A DNA stretch of 64,000 nucleotides from positions 475,535-539,534 of the forward strand of contig LNAC01000766.1 in NCBI GenBank assembly GCA_002007465.1, written 5' to 3'. This document shows positions 24,677 to 33,990 of the stretch, piece by piece. The translations under genes were made by a program, and so were the position numbers. The notes beneath the pieces are model-generated. The model was not told the DNA's origin. It saw only the letters and a list, made by a program, of their open reading frames with translations, and made no database searches. Positions within the stretch are counted from its first letter, which is position 1, and each line of letters begins with the position of its first letter. Source of the stretch: Ailurus styani (Eukaryota > Chordata > Mammalia > Carnivora > Ailuridae).

Positions 24677-24875
24677 GGCGCCTGGGTGGCTCAGTGGGTT
24701 AAAGCCTCTGCTTTCGGCTCAGGTCATGATCTCAGGGTCCTGGGATCGAGGCCCGCATCGGGCTCCCTGCTCGGCGTGGAGCCTGCTTCCTCCTCTCTCT
24801 CTCTGCCTGCCTCTCTGCCTACTTGTGATCTGATCTCTCTGTGTGTCAAATAAATAAATAAAATCTTAGAAAAAA
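24677..24875 (+). mobile_element. CAN SINE, plus strand, young
   Basis: Near-consensus: head gggcgcctgggtggctcag then tgggttaaagcctctgc, 'gatcgaggcccgcatcggg', two CTCTCTCTCTCTGCCTG-type units, TAAATAAATAAAATCTT and A-rich tail. Perfect 14-bp target-site duplication aaagatgttatgag at 24663-24676 and 24876-24889. Retained CpGs and identical duplications point to a recent insertion. Confidence 0.98.
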
Positions 24876-25054
24876 AAAGATGTTATGAGAGTCACAGTGT
24901 ATCTTAATATCTAGTAGAACTCAAGCCCTTTTGGAAGTAAGGATGGTGTAAATCTTAAATGGGAAATGCTACAGTCAATTGTTATCACTGCAGTCTCCTG
25001 TACAGCTCCAAGGTTGTTCTCAGTTTTGCCCCCAACCTCTTTTCATGGGTGAAC

Positions 25055-25200
25055 GATGTATTTGTTCAGTAGCCAATAGCAATTTACTGAGTGCCTATTA
25101 TGTACTAGACACTAAAGAGGTGATGGTGAATAAAATGCACATAGTCCCTGGCTTCCTCTGGATTACTTTCTAGTGGGGATGACAGACAAACACAAGTAAG
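25055..25200 (-). mobile_element. L2 LINE 3' end, minus strand
   Basis: Reverse-oriented L2 3' end: 'ttactgagtgcctattatgtac', 'gacactaaagaggtgatggtg', 'catagtccctggcttcctctgg' and 'gtggggatgacagacaaacac'. The 64-codon frame overlapping it is not a gene. Confidence 0.7.
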
Positions 25201-25733
25201 TGAATAAATAAAACAATTACGAAAGCCTATGAGAATGATGAAGAAATGACTAGCTTAGGTCTGGTATTCTGTTGGGGTATTAAGTGCTGAACTGGGATTC
25301 TAGAAGTGTTTTCTTCTTAACATCTTTGCCAAGTTTCACTGTGAGTATGCAAGGCTCTGATCCCAGAGGCTTTAGTCCCATTATGTAGCTGAAGTTTTCA
25401 CACAGTGATTAGATTTGTTCACCAGGTAAATGGACTAGTCTGAGACAAGTGAGCTGTCTGGAAGATGTTTGCTGAACTGCAGAAGAGGTTGTGGTATTTT
25501 GAGAATGACATGGATTCTAGCGATACCCTATGCGACTCTAACTGTTGGGTCTAACTGAAGTTAAAACCAGAATGAGGACTGGGTCTTGGGGAGCAGCTTG
25601 GATTCCTCTTTCAGGGCTTATTGTTGAGTCTTACTGTTCCACTTGTGCAGCACACTGTCAGATGGGTCTAGTTTAGTTCTGAAGATTCTGTCCCCATCCT
25701 CTTAGACCGGGTCATTCCCAGCTGAGTTCAGAG

Positions 25734-25823
25734 TCTATGGCCATACCACCCTGAACGTGCCCTATCTCGTCTGATCTCGGAAGCTAAGCAGGGTCGGGCC
25801 TGGTTAGTACTTGGATGGGAGAC
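25734..25823 (+). pseudogene. 5S rRNA retropseudogene, 3'-truncated, no A tail
   Basis: Starts at the first bases of 5S rRNA (gtctatggccataccaccct) and follows it collinearly through gatctcgtctgatctcgg, agctaagcagggtcgggcc and tggttagtacttggatggga. It stops after gagac, at about base 91 of the 121-nt RNA. I see about three differences from the mammalian 5S consensus, two of them C-to-T at CpG. It includes the A box and C box of the internal promoter, but the 3' third is missing, so no functional 5S can be made. A perfect 15-bp duplication, cagctgagttcagag, flanks it (25719-25733 and 25824-25838). No poly(A) lies between the end and the duplication. Confidence 0.97.
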
Positions 25824-25945
25824 CAGCTGAGTTCAGAGACGTGTCAACTCTTTCCCATGTTATTCATGGCCTTGGTGCCCTTTCTCTCCCTTCTACCTAC
25901 CACCTTGTCAAAAAACAGAAGTTGGCCATCTGACATAGTCTTTTT

Positions 25946-26219
25946 TTTTTTTAATTATTTTTTTATTAGCAAGAGAGAGAGGAGTACAAGTGGGGGGAGG
26001 GGCAGAGGGAGAGAGAATTTCAAGCTAACTCTGTGCTGAGCAGGGAGCCTGACTTCACAACCCAGAGATCACAACCTGAGCCGAAACCAAGAGTTGGACA
26101 CTTTTTTTTTTAAGATTTTTTTAAATGTACTTATTTGTTAGAGAGAGAGAGACAGTGAGAGCAGGAACACAAGGGAAGTGGGAGAGGGAGACGTTTAACT
26201 GAGCCACCCAGGCGCCCCA
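25946..26219 (-). mobile_element. CAN SINE, minus strand, split by another SINE
   Basis: T-rich tail at the left, GA-rich body, 'gcagggagcctgacttcac', then 'gagccgaaaccaagagttggaca'. After an inserted block, the head completes as 'actgagccacccaggcgcccc'. Outer target-site duplication gacatagtcttttt (25932-25945) and gacatagcctttttg (26220-26234). Confidence 0.9.
26102..26190 (-). mobile_element. Truncated CAN SINE nested in another CAN SINE
   Basis: A second T-rich tail plus AAGATTTTTTTAAATGTACTTATTTG and a GA-rich body begin immediately inside the head of the outer SINE and stop at gagggagac without a tRNA-like head. It is therefore 5'-truncated. Exact right boundary uncertain by about 10 bp. 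Confidence 0.85.
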
Positions 26220-26339
26220 GACATAGCCTTTTTGAAAGAGGGATTCTTGGTCTGAAATCCTAGTGTTAAAGAGTAGGCACTTAGGTTTTAACAGGATGTC
26301 TGGAGGCTGGCAAAGGGGGTAGTCAGGGCTAGCTATCAG

Positions 26340-26755
26340 GAAAGTTAGAGACCTGTCCTGGTAGCTCTCTAAAGATAAAGCCACAACAAGCCAGATCAAA
26401 CCAGACAGGCCCAGGACAAAGAAGGCTGGAAACTGTTACCAAATAAGGGAGACAATGTGCGAAACCCTGCTCCCAAGAAATCCCCACCCCAAGTAACAAA
26501 TACTCCACCCCCTAGTTAACAACTGTCAATAAAAAATAGAGACCCAAACCCCAGGCACAGCCCTCCCTTGAGCTCACCAACTCTCAAATCTAGACAGTGT
26601 ACTCTCACGTTAATAAACTTTCCCACTCAATGGCTGTGTCTGGTCTGTCCTTGAATTCCTTCTTGCAACCAGACCAAGAGCCCCAAAGCCTCCCTGGGCC
26701 ACAGTGGGTGAAGGCCTCAGGGCCCCAGGGGTCTCCCCAGTCCACCCAGCAACAC
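26340..26755 (+). mobile_element. ERV-type LTR remnant, plus strand
   Basis: C- and A-rich U3-like part ('aaatccccaccccaagtaac', 'ccccctagttaacaac'), then aataaa (about 26612) and the U5-like 'ctttcccactcaatggctgtgtc', 'cttgcaaccagaccaagagcc', ending near ccagcaaca. The combination of AATAAA followed by 'ttcccactcaatggctg' is typical of gammaretrovirus-like LTRs. Left boundary not determined; no internal viral genes next to it, so a solo LTR. Confidence 0.6.
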
Positions 26756-26759
26756 TAAA

Positions 26760-27239
26760 ATAGTAGCTCTGAAGAGAGGGGAGAGAGGGGTGATAAAACA
26801 GGGAGTGGAATGCAGGGATTGATTAGAATCACCTGGAGGGAAAAGAGTATAAGATGTCAATAAGGAAGATCATGTATATTTATCTGTTCCATCCTTCATT
26901 TCTCAATATTTCAGTTCACATCAGCAGAATATCAACTATTTATGCTAGATAATTCTCCAGTGCGTCTCCCTACCTCTTTACACAGGAGAAATAAGTAGGT
27001 TAAAGAAAAAGTTCAAACATCACCACCCCTCGTTAATGGCCCAAACTTGTACAGCCCAGAGAATGTTTCCAAATAGGATGGTCTTAGAACCAGCCAAGAT
27101 ATAACCTATCTTGAGAATGACTGGCAATGTGTACTGAAGGCCTTTAAAATGTTCCCATTTCGTGACACTGTAATTTCCCATCTCATAAATGGCTCCTCCT
27201 AAAACTTGGTCCTCCTAAACTTCCTTTTTTCCCTCAACT
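26760..27239. other. Unannotated non-coding stretch
   Basis: No gene recognised. A short L1-like phrase at 27145-27180 is too weak to annotate. Confidence 0.45.
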
Positions 27240-27930
27240 CATTTCTTATCTATCTGTAAATCCTAAGGCTCTACCTTTGCAAGAGTCCCACCATCTTTCC
27301 CCACCTCCCCACCTCCCAGGCTATTATAGTATGTCTACGGATGACTGCAATAGCCTCCTAGCGGTTCTCCCTGTGTCGACCTCTGCTCTCTATTGGTCAT
27401 GCAGCAGCCACAGTGATTCTTTTGTGTAAGATTAAATGAGATCTGGTTATTCCTTTAATATGATCCCATCTCTGGCATTCTTAACCTGTCTGATCTTGTC
27501 CTTGGCTTCCTCTCTGGATGTTCTGAACCCAGCTCCCACCATTCTCTGTCTCATCCTCTCTGCCACACTCACAATGTCCTCCTTGCTTCAGGACCTTTGC
27601 ACGTATCATTCCCTCACCTTGAAATGCTCTCCTCAGGCATCCACAAGACTAACATCACTTAATTCAGAATTGCCTTCACATTTATCAAATGTCAACTTAT
27701 CTGCAAAGCACTTTGTGCTCACCTCAGCCTCTATCACTCTCTCCGCTGGTTTATTTTTCTCCATAGCCATTATCACCACCTAGCATCCATATTTGCTTAT
27801 TTTCTATCTCTCCCCACTGGAATATAAGCACACACAGCAGGAACTTTGTTTTGGTTTCTGCTGCATACCTGGGACTAGAAAAGTGCCTGGTACATAGTAG
27901 GACTTCACTAAATATCTGCTGAATCAATAA
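27240..27930 (+). mobile_element. L2 LINE 3' part, plus strand
   Basis: Long L2 match by order: 'cttgcttcaggacctttgcac', 'gaaatgctctcctcaggcatcc', 'gaattgccttcacatttatc', 'actggaatataagcacacac' and the 3' end 'aagtgcctggtacatagtagg...aaatatctgctgaatcaata'. The 115-codon frame at 27436-27783 lies in this non-coding 3' region and is not a gene. Confidence 0.8.
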
Positions 27931-28089
27931 GCTGGGTTTGTGAATTTCTTTTGATTCCCATCACTTCATTTGGTGTGCTTTTACAATCCACCTATCAGAT
28001 TGTAAATTGGGGGCATATTAATGTACAGAGCTCTTAGCCAAGTTTTCATCTAACAGTAACTATGAGGGTGTGGCTTTGTGGTTTTCTGA

Positions 28090-28490
28090 GAACAGAAATT
28101 GAAATGGATCCCTGAAATTCATACAAATCACATTCTGCAGCTTTTGGATTTCTCTTTTTCTTCCAAAACCCCCAATACATTTTATTATTGCCTTCAGCAT
28201 CTGTATGAAAAGGTTCCTTTTCTGATCCTGACTTCTCACTCCCAGTTCCCCCAAAACATTATTTTCCTTCTATGTGTTCCATAGTACCTCATTCCCCCCT
28301 ACTGAAGCACTTCCCATACTTAGTTTTATTCATGTCTAACTGTGATTCTTTCTCATGGCTGGGCTATCAGTGTGATAAAGTCAGAAACCATATCGCTCCT
28401 GTTCATCAATATCTCTTTATCAACAGACATGACGGAACTCAGACCATCTTTTTCAAATGGATTAAAAACGGAACGAATGAATGAACGATT
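28090..28490 (+). mobile_element. L2-like fragment, plus strand
   Basis: Pyrimidine-rich 'aagcacttcccatacttag', 'gtctaactgtgattctttctc' and a degraded 'gaatgaatgaacga' end. Order and composition fit a strongly decayed L2 3' region. Confidence 0.45.
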
Positions 28491-28499
28491 GGCCAGTTG

Positions 28500-29770
28500 C
28501 TTCCAACTCTAGGAAGAGCATGCGATGCCCAACCCCCAGTGTCCTTCCGTGGTGGGTCACACTGAGTTACTGACTATTGCACCCTCCTTTGGGATGTAGA
28601 AATAGAAGCCTGGGACCAACATCTCTCTTACAAGACATTCAGGAGAAGGGAGCAAAAGCTAGCACATGCCTCATCCCCGCTGCCGATATGTCCTGTTTCA
28701 GGAAAGTAACTCAGGAAATACCGAGGCTTCAGGATGAACCGCTCCAAGATCATTTTCAATGCAGCCCAAATACACTTTCCCTCAGAATAATATCTCCAAG
28801 GTATTTTCAGATCATTGATCTGTTTGCGTAGTGATGAAGGTTGTGTAACTTTGGAGCTTTCTTTGTGTTTTCTAGGACATTTGAAAGCAAAGTTAAGGAT
28901 AGGAGAGAGGAGGTGCAGAGAGTCAGATGCAACCATTAAAATGAATATAATAATCCCCACATGCATTATCTTAGCTCAGGATGTAATACAGATCACAGAA
29001 GAATTAGGTGAGAATTTGCTGAACTTATGCTATGAATTAACTATACAGATTTACTACACTATGGAAGCAAATGTTTATGGGTGGTTATGCATATTCCTAC
29101 ATACAGTTCTAATATTAATCCCAGTCTTCCTCCCTAAGAAACCGGTAGAACACTTGGCCAAACATGGTTAATGGTAATTTCAATCATTTTGGATTCTCTC
29201 AGATATTCTCAGTCTCTTGCTTTCATCTGGGGTGAAATATTCTGATCTGCTTTGAAATGTTCTCTCCTTCCATGCAGTGTAGGGGATTCTCCATCTTGCT
29301 CCTGTGAAAGCAGCGTCTTCATCAATTTTATGTCTACGTTCCTAGCTTGTACTTCTGATTTCTAATTGGCTATTGAATGGATTAATTTAATGTCAAAACA
29401 TTCAATGTGCCTGTTGCCTTTTACCTAGGGAAGTATTTCAGTTGAAGCAGTGGTGAAAATTAGGTAGGTCTTCCTGGCTTTTTGCCTAGAAGAGAACAAT
29501 TTTCAAATTGAATTCACTTGGAAAAAAATCTCTTCTTTGCACAGAAGTTATCGACTGCTACTATATACCTCCAATGATATATGATCAAAAAGTCTCAGTG
29601 GCTGCAGTGGGTTTGGGCATTGCTGTTTAACCATTTCACTCCCAACCCATGTGGCTTCTATATATTCACTAATGCTGACTAACCCTAAGCTTGATTCTCA
29701 ATCATGTTAAGGGAAGTTTTAATGTTTTGAGCTAAATGCAATTTATTTCAAGTCTTTGCTTACTTGAAAT
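28500..29770. other. Unannotated stretch
   Basis: No gene recognised. Overlapping frames of 84, 112 and 118 codons (28577-29171, both strands) have no domain, signal peptide or family signature. No clear repeat. Confidence 0.45.
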
Positions 29771-29774
29771 CCTT

Positions 29775-29945
29775 AATTTACTCAAAATGTATTGAGCGTA
29801 TATGGTGTGCCAGGCACTAAATCCTGGAGATACAGATCAGTAAGAAAGAAATTACAGGCTAATGCCAGAGATGGGAAAGAAAACAACCAATTAAAACACA
29901 GGATGATACGTGTTATAACTGAGGTCATTAACCCAGAGTGGAGAG
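29775..29945 (-). mobile_element. L2 LINE 3' end, minus strand
   Basis: 'gtattgagcgtatatggtgtgccaggcactaaatcctgg...agatacagatcagtaag' and 'attacaggctaatgcc' follow the reverse L2 3' end; decayed further right. Confidence 0.7.
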
Positions 29946-29959
29946 TTCCCTAAAGAGTA

Positions 29960-30130
29960 TTGCTTTTTTATTTTGTTTTTACCATCTTAATCATTTTTTG
30001 GCAGTTTTTTTTAAATTGAAGTATAATTAACATACAGAATTATATTAGTTTCTGGAGTACAGCACATTATTGATTCAACAATTTTAAACTGTTTAAAAAT
30101 ACGATTCAGTAGTGTTAAGTATATTCACAT
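29960..30130 (-). mobile_element. L1 3' UTR fragment, minus strand
   Basis: 'aaattgaagtataattaacata', 'attatattagtttctggagtac' and 'attcaacaatttta' match the reverse of the common L1M 3' end ('gaggtataattgacatacaac...'). Confidence 0.75.
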
Positions 30131-30339
30131 GGAAGAATATTGTTTCAAGAAAAGGATAAGAGACATTATCTGATACCTTTTTTTGGATATCCCTGGAGGC
30201 ACACACTTGAGTAACATGGGCATATTTGCTTTGAGTGATGCTATCTCCCTGACTCAGATGTTACCCCTCCCCCTAGCATTTTGTGCTATTAAAAATAACT
30301 ATTCTAATATAGTCAAAGAGATTCATTTACTATTCTCCA

Positions 30340-30680
30340 AATGCATTTAACACTCTCACTTCTATGTCTCTGGTCATGTCTTTCCCCTTTTCTGAAATGC
30401 CCTCTCCTTTTCTACACATCCAAAGCTTTGCTCTACTTGCACCTCAAGGCTCAAGGAAAGCTCCACCTGAAATCTGCTTTCTTCCATGCTCACATCACCT
30501 ACTTCAAGGAACTTTACTCCTACCTGACAACCATACCAAATTATTTGGAATTTAGCATCTGTTATCTTGGAATGTTATTCTGATATTAATATACAATTCC
30601 TATCTCACCGAGTTACAAATAGCTCAAGGGAAGAGCCTATGTTTTCACAATAAGTTACGTGTGCTTGGAACCTTAAGCAT
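30340..30680 (+). mobile_element. L2 LINE fragment, plus strand
   Basis: 'ttctgaaatgccctctccttttc', 'gctctacttgcacctcaaggc', 'aaagctccacctgaaatctgc' and 'gctcaagggaagagcctatg' give the L2 3' order. The short frames (80 and 63 codons) inside are by-products. Confidence 0.65.
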
Positions 30681-30964
30681 GCATTTAAAATTGAATAATG
30701 TAGTATGTGCAAGGCGTTGTCCTCAACCCGTCCTCAACCTGAGGACATGACATGGTTCCCGACCTGGAGGATCTCACTGTCTAGTGCTTTCATTTACAGT
30801 ATCTCATTTCCTCTTTAAAAAAAAATAGGCAGTTGTTAGGGAAGATATGATTATTCTAATTTTATGATTAAGGATATTGAAACTGAAGAGACTAAGTGGT
30901 CGGCTGATGGCAGAACCAAGACCAGTACAATTTTTCAAAGAAATACAGCATGTGGAGTGGAGGG

Positions 30965-31190
30965 AGTGTGGGCTCCTGGAAAGGTAGTCCTTTAGATTCC
31001 AACTCTGCTCATTGCCATCTGAGTGATTTGGAAAAGTTACTTCATGTCTCAGAGTTGCAGTGACCTCATCTATGTAATCTGGGTGATAACACCTACTTCA
31101 TAGAGCTGTTGGAAAGATTAAATAAAATCCTTATGAGTAGTACCCAGCACTTAGTAAGACCTCGGTAAATGATAGCTATTAGTACTAACT
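30965..31190 (+). mobile_element. MIR SINE, plus strand
   Basis: 'agattccaactctgctcattgcc', 'gtgatttggaaaagttacttca', 'cctcatctatgtaatctgggtg', 'cttcatagagctgttgg' and 'agcacttagtaagacctcggtaaatg' appear in MIR order. It ends in ACT/ACC triplets (31180-31225). Confidence 0.85.
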
Positions 31191-31225
31191 ACTGCTACTA
31201 CAACCACCACCACCAACAACAACCT

Positions 31226-32765
31226 ACCTTCCTGCTCTCATTACCTTCTATGCCTGTCATGCATCCCCAGCGCCCAGCACATGCTCGGTACTCATTAACA
31301 GCATGGCTCTTGCTATCTGCACACTTACCCACAGGTAGGGCTGATCCCCAGCTGTGCATTCCACACAAGGACCAATTCTTTACAGCTGGTGTTCATTCTG
31401 ACTAGGCTACTGTCCATTTTGGTTGGTTGGTGCTTTTGCTATTGTCATTGTGAAATGTTTTGCAAAGCACTCCAGCCCATAAGCAGGGTGTGACCATTGT
31501 TTGATTCATTTTACCCAGTGTAGGTACCCACTTACAACTAGTGGCTCTATCTTTCTCCATCAGCCAACACCTGCCACAAAGAAGTATCCCATTCAAAGAA
31601 TTATTAAGCTAACACGGTTTTGAAGAATGTTCCCAATACTGGGCACGTTACCCATTTAGAGTCAACTTTGCGTAGGGATTCTCTGTAAATACTACACAAG
31701 GCAGCTGGATATCAGGGAAATACCTTGAAGTTGGGTTTAATCAACCACCAGCCATGGAATTGGTTTTCTTATCACTCTGGCTCAGGAATTTCTATTTGGC
31801 TGTATTTCTGACAGGTCAGACATTTCCTACATGTCATTTAATTTAATTTAATTTATGATCCTTGCTCAATAATCATGACTCCAGGCTAATAGATGCTTTG
31901 AAAAGAATCACAGAGTAGCAAGTGAGCCTTGCAGACGTGTCAGATAGGGCTGCTTTTCAGGTCTCAGGGCATTTTCCACTGTACCCTCGGCCTTAATACT
32001 ACCAGAAGAGGTGGGCAGGAGAGGAACCTCATTAAACATCTGGAGGCTATGAAGACATAAAACCACTGAGCCACATGGGAGCCTAACCTGCATTAACATT
32101 GCTCTTTTGAGTCAGGCCATGTGTGCCAATGGCGCAAGTGTAAATGCACACAGAGGCTTTTTAAGCTGCCTCTGCCCCCGGTGCCAGTGATCAGGTTTCA
32201 GAGAAACAGCAGCTTCTCTGACTCATTGCAGCATTTTCCTGACAAAGGAAGCATTGTCAAAATCCAAGCTGGGAGCGTGTGCTGCTTGGGGGAGCAGTAA
32301 CAGAGATTAAGGAGCATGAAATGCAAGTGTGCACTTGTAATGAAATTGCCCTTACTTATCGCCTGGTTAGTACTCATGATTGCCATGGTATGCCTCTGTG
32401 ATCAGTCTCAGCATAATGAAAAATTGCAGCAAACCTTAGCTTTTCAGATGGTTTATATCAGCAGTAGATAGAAGTGTTTTCAAGGCTGAGGGGGTAATGA
32501 AGAGGAATCCATGATGCAGAGAATAGCAATTGATGCTTATTCATGGATACAGGAGGGGTTCTCCGGGTGAGAGATACATTAGCTGGAGGACTTACTACAC
32601 ACAGGTCTCCGTGATTTAATGTCTCTGCCTAAATGTCAACATCAGACTGTGTTTCTGACTATCCCAGCCTCCTAAGAGATTGCATCATTTTCTTTGAGAA
32701 CTAAGATACCTTTCCTGCAGGTGGGAGTCAAGAAAGGAACACCTCTTTTAGAATAGAATTTGACC
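31226..32765. other. Repeat-poor island, possible conserved regulatory DNA
   Basis: About 1.5 kb with no recognisable transposon apart from a short TTTAA repeat (31837-31856). Composition is balanced (near half GC in 31900-32350). It contains a TGACTCA AP-1-type site at 32219-32225 and homeodomain-like cores such as TTAAT. No splice-bounded coding exon. Function is inference. Confidence 0.4.
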
Positions 32766-32797
32766 CCCCACACACACACACACACTCACACTCCCTG
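32766..32797. repeat. (CA)n microsatellite
   Basis: Run of C then about ten CA dinucleotides with a CTCACA interruption. Confidence 0.95.
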
Positions 32798-32799
32798 AA

Positions 32800-33180
32800 A
32801 TAGGGGTTCCACTTGTCGGTATTTATGTTAAGGAAATTCTCATGTGTGTTGCAAAGATTTAATTATAAAGCTGTTCATTGCAACACTTTCTACTTTTTTA
32901 AGAGAAAAACCATAAACTGCCCAGATGTCTAGCAATAAGAAATTGGTTACATAAATTATGGCGCTTCTATAAAATGGAATAGCGTATAGCAAAAGAAATA
33001 CATGTAGAGAAGTTTAAGGATAGGAAAAATGTTTACAATATATTAAAATATTTGTACATATACAGTAGGTGATAAGAATACACATAAAATGCGAACAGTA
33101 ATTTTTTGGAGGGTAGTGGGTTTGGATTGCTTTTTTTTGGCTTAATGATATAAGAAAATGCATGACTTTTATAACAAGAA
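32800..33180 (+). mobile_element. Old L1 3' fragment, plus strand
   Basis: 'ttcattgcaacactttctact', 'aactgcccagatgtctagcaat', 'aagaaattggttacataaatta', 'ataaaatggaatagcg' and 'ttacaatatatt' follow the end of old L1 ORF2 and its 3' UTR. Confidence 0.75.
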
Positions 33181-33409
33181 CTGTTTTTTGTTTCTTTAAA
33201 CAACAAAGAGAAACATCATAACTACAAAAATAGGTGCGTGAGTCAGTTGTGAACATAACATACCTAATTATAGACTGTTAGATAAATACTTATCTCTATA
33301 GGTGACTATGACTTCATGTTCATATGCGATATAGGTTTACATTGTAATTTTATTTGAGGTCACTATTTTTCTTAGGCTGCACACAAATAAAAATCTGTCA
33401 GAGCCACAA

Positions 33410-33715
33410 AAGAATGCTGTCCTTTCAGGGGGTTCTTTATCATCATTTGTACTCCTTCCAGATGGATTACCCTACTTTCCCATCTCGAATTCTGTTTCAC
33501 CCCATTGGACTACCTTCTCCCATCCATCCTTGGAAACCCTACCCATTCATCAAGGTCCAGCTCAAACTCCACTTTGTGAGGTTTGCTCTAATTCTCCTCA
33601 TTCACGAATAGATTCTATTTCTTCATGTTTGGAAGCTTTCGACATTTCACATTATGGGTTGTGTACCCATCTTATACTCACTAACAGATTGTATACTTGT
33701 GGATGACAGATTCTT
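33410..33715 (+). mobile_element. L2 LINE fragment, plus strand (left of SINE)
   Basis: 'aaggtccagctcaaactccact', 'gtgaggtttgctctaattctc' and 'acagattgtatacttgtgg' match L2 3' order. The match resumes after the CAN SINE as 'gacgacagagtcttgactttg' to about 33990. The 85-codon frame at 33354-33611 is not a gene. Confidence 0.65.
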
Positions 33716-33920
33716 TTTTTTTTTTTTATAAGATTTTAGTTATTTATTTGACAGAGAGAGACACAGCGAGAGAGAGGGAACACAAGCAGGGGGAGTGAGA
33801 GAGAGAGAAGCAGGCATCCTGCCAAGCAGGGAGCCTGATGTGGGGCTCGATCCCAGGACCCTGAGATCATGACCTGAGCCAAAGGCAGACACTTAACGAC
33901 TGAGACACTCAGGTGCCCCA
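33716..33920 (-). mobile_element. CAN SINE, minus strand, inside L2
   Basis: T-tail, aagattttagttatttatttg, GA-rich body, 'gggctcgatcccaggaccctg', and head at the right. Target-site duplication gatgacagattctt (33702-33715) versus gacgacagagtctt (33921-33934). Confidence 0.95.
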
Positions 33921-33990
33921 GACGACAGAGTCTTGACTTTGTATGCTTTGTATGCTCTAAAAGTAGGAGGCATTGACAAAATGGATATTT

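Noticed and set aside
24677..24750. tRNA gene (tRNA-like head with A and B boxes)
   Set aside because: It is the head of a CAN SINE with tail and target-site duplication, not a free tRNA gene; the same applies to the other SINE heads.
25734..25838. Functional 5S rRNA gene
   Set aside because: The 3' third is missing, there is no T-run terminator, and target-site duplications show retroposition.
26340..26755. Complete endogenous retrovirus
   Set aside because: Only LTR-like sequence is present; no internal region or second LTR within range.
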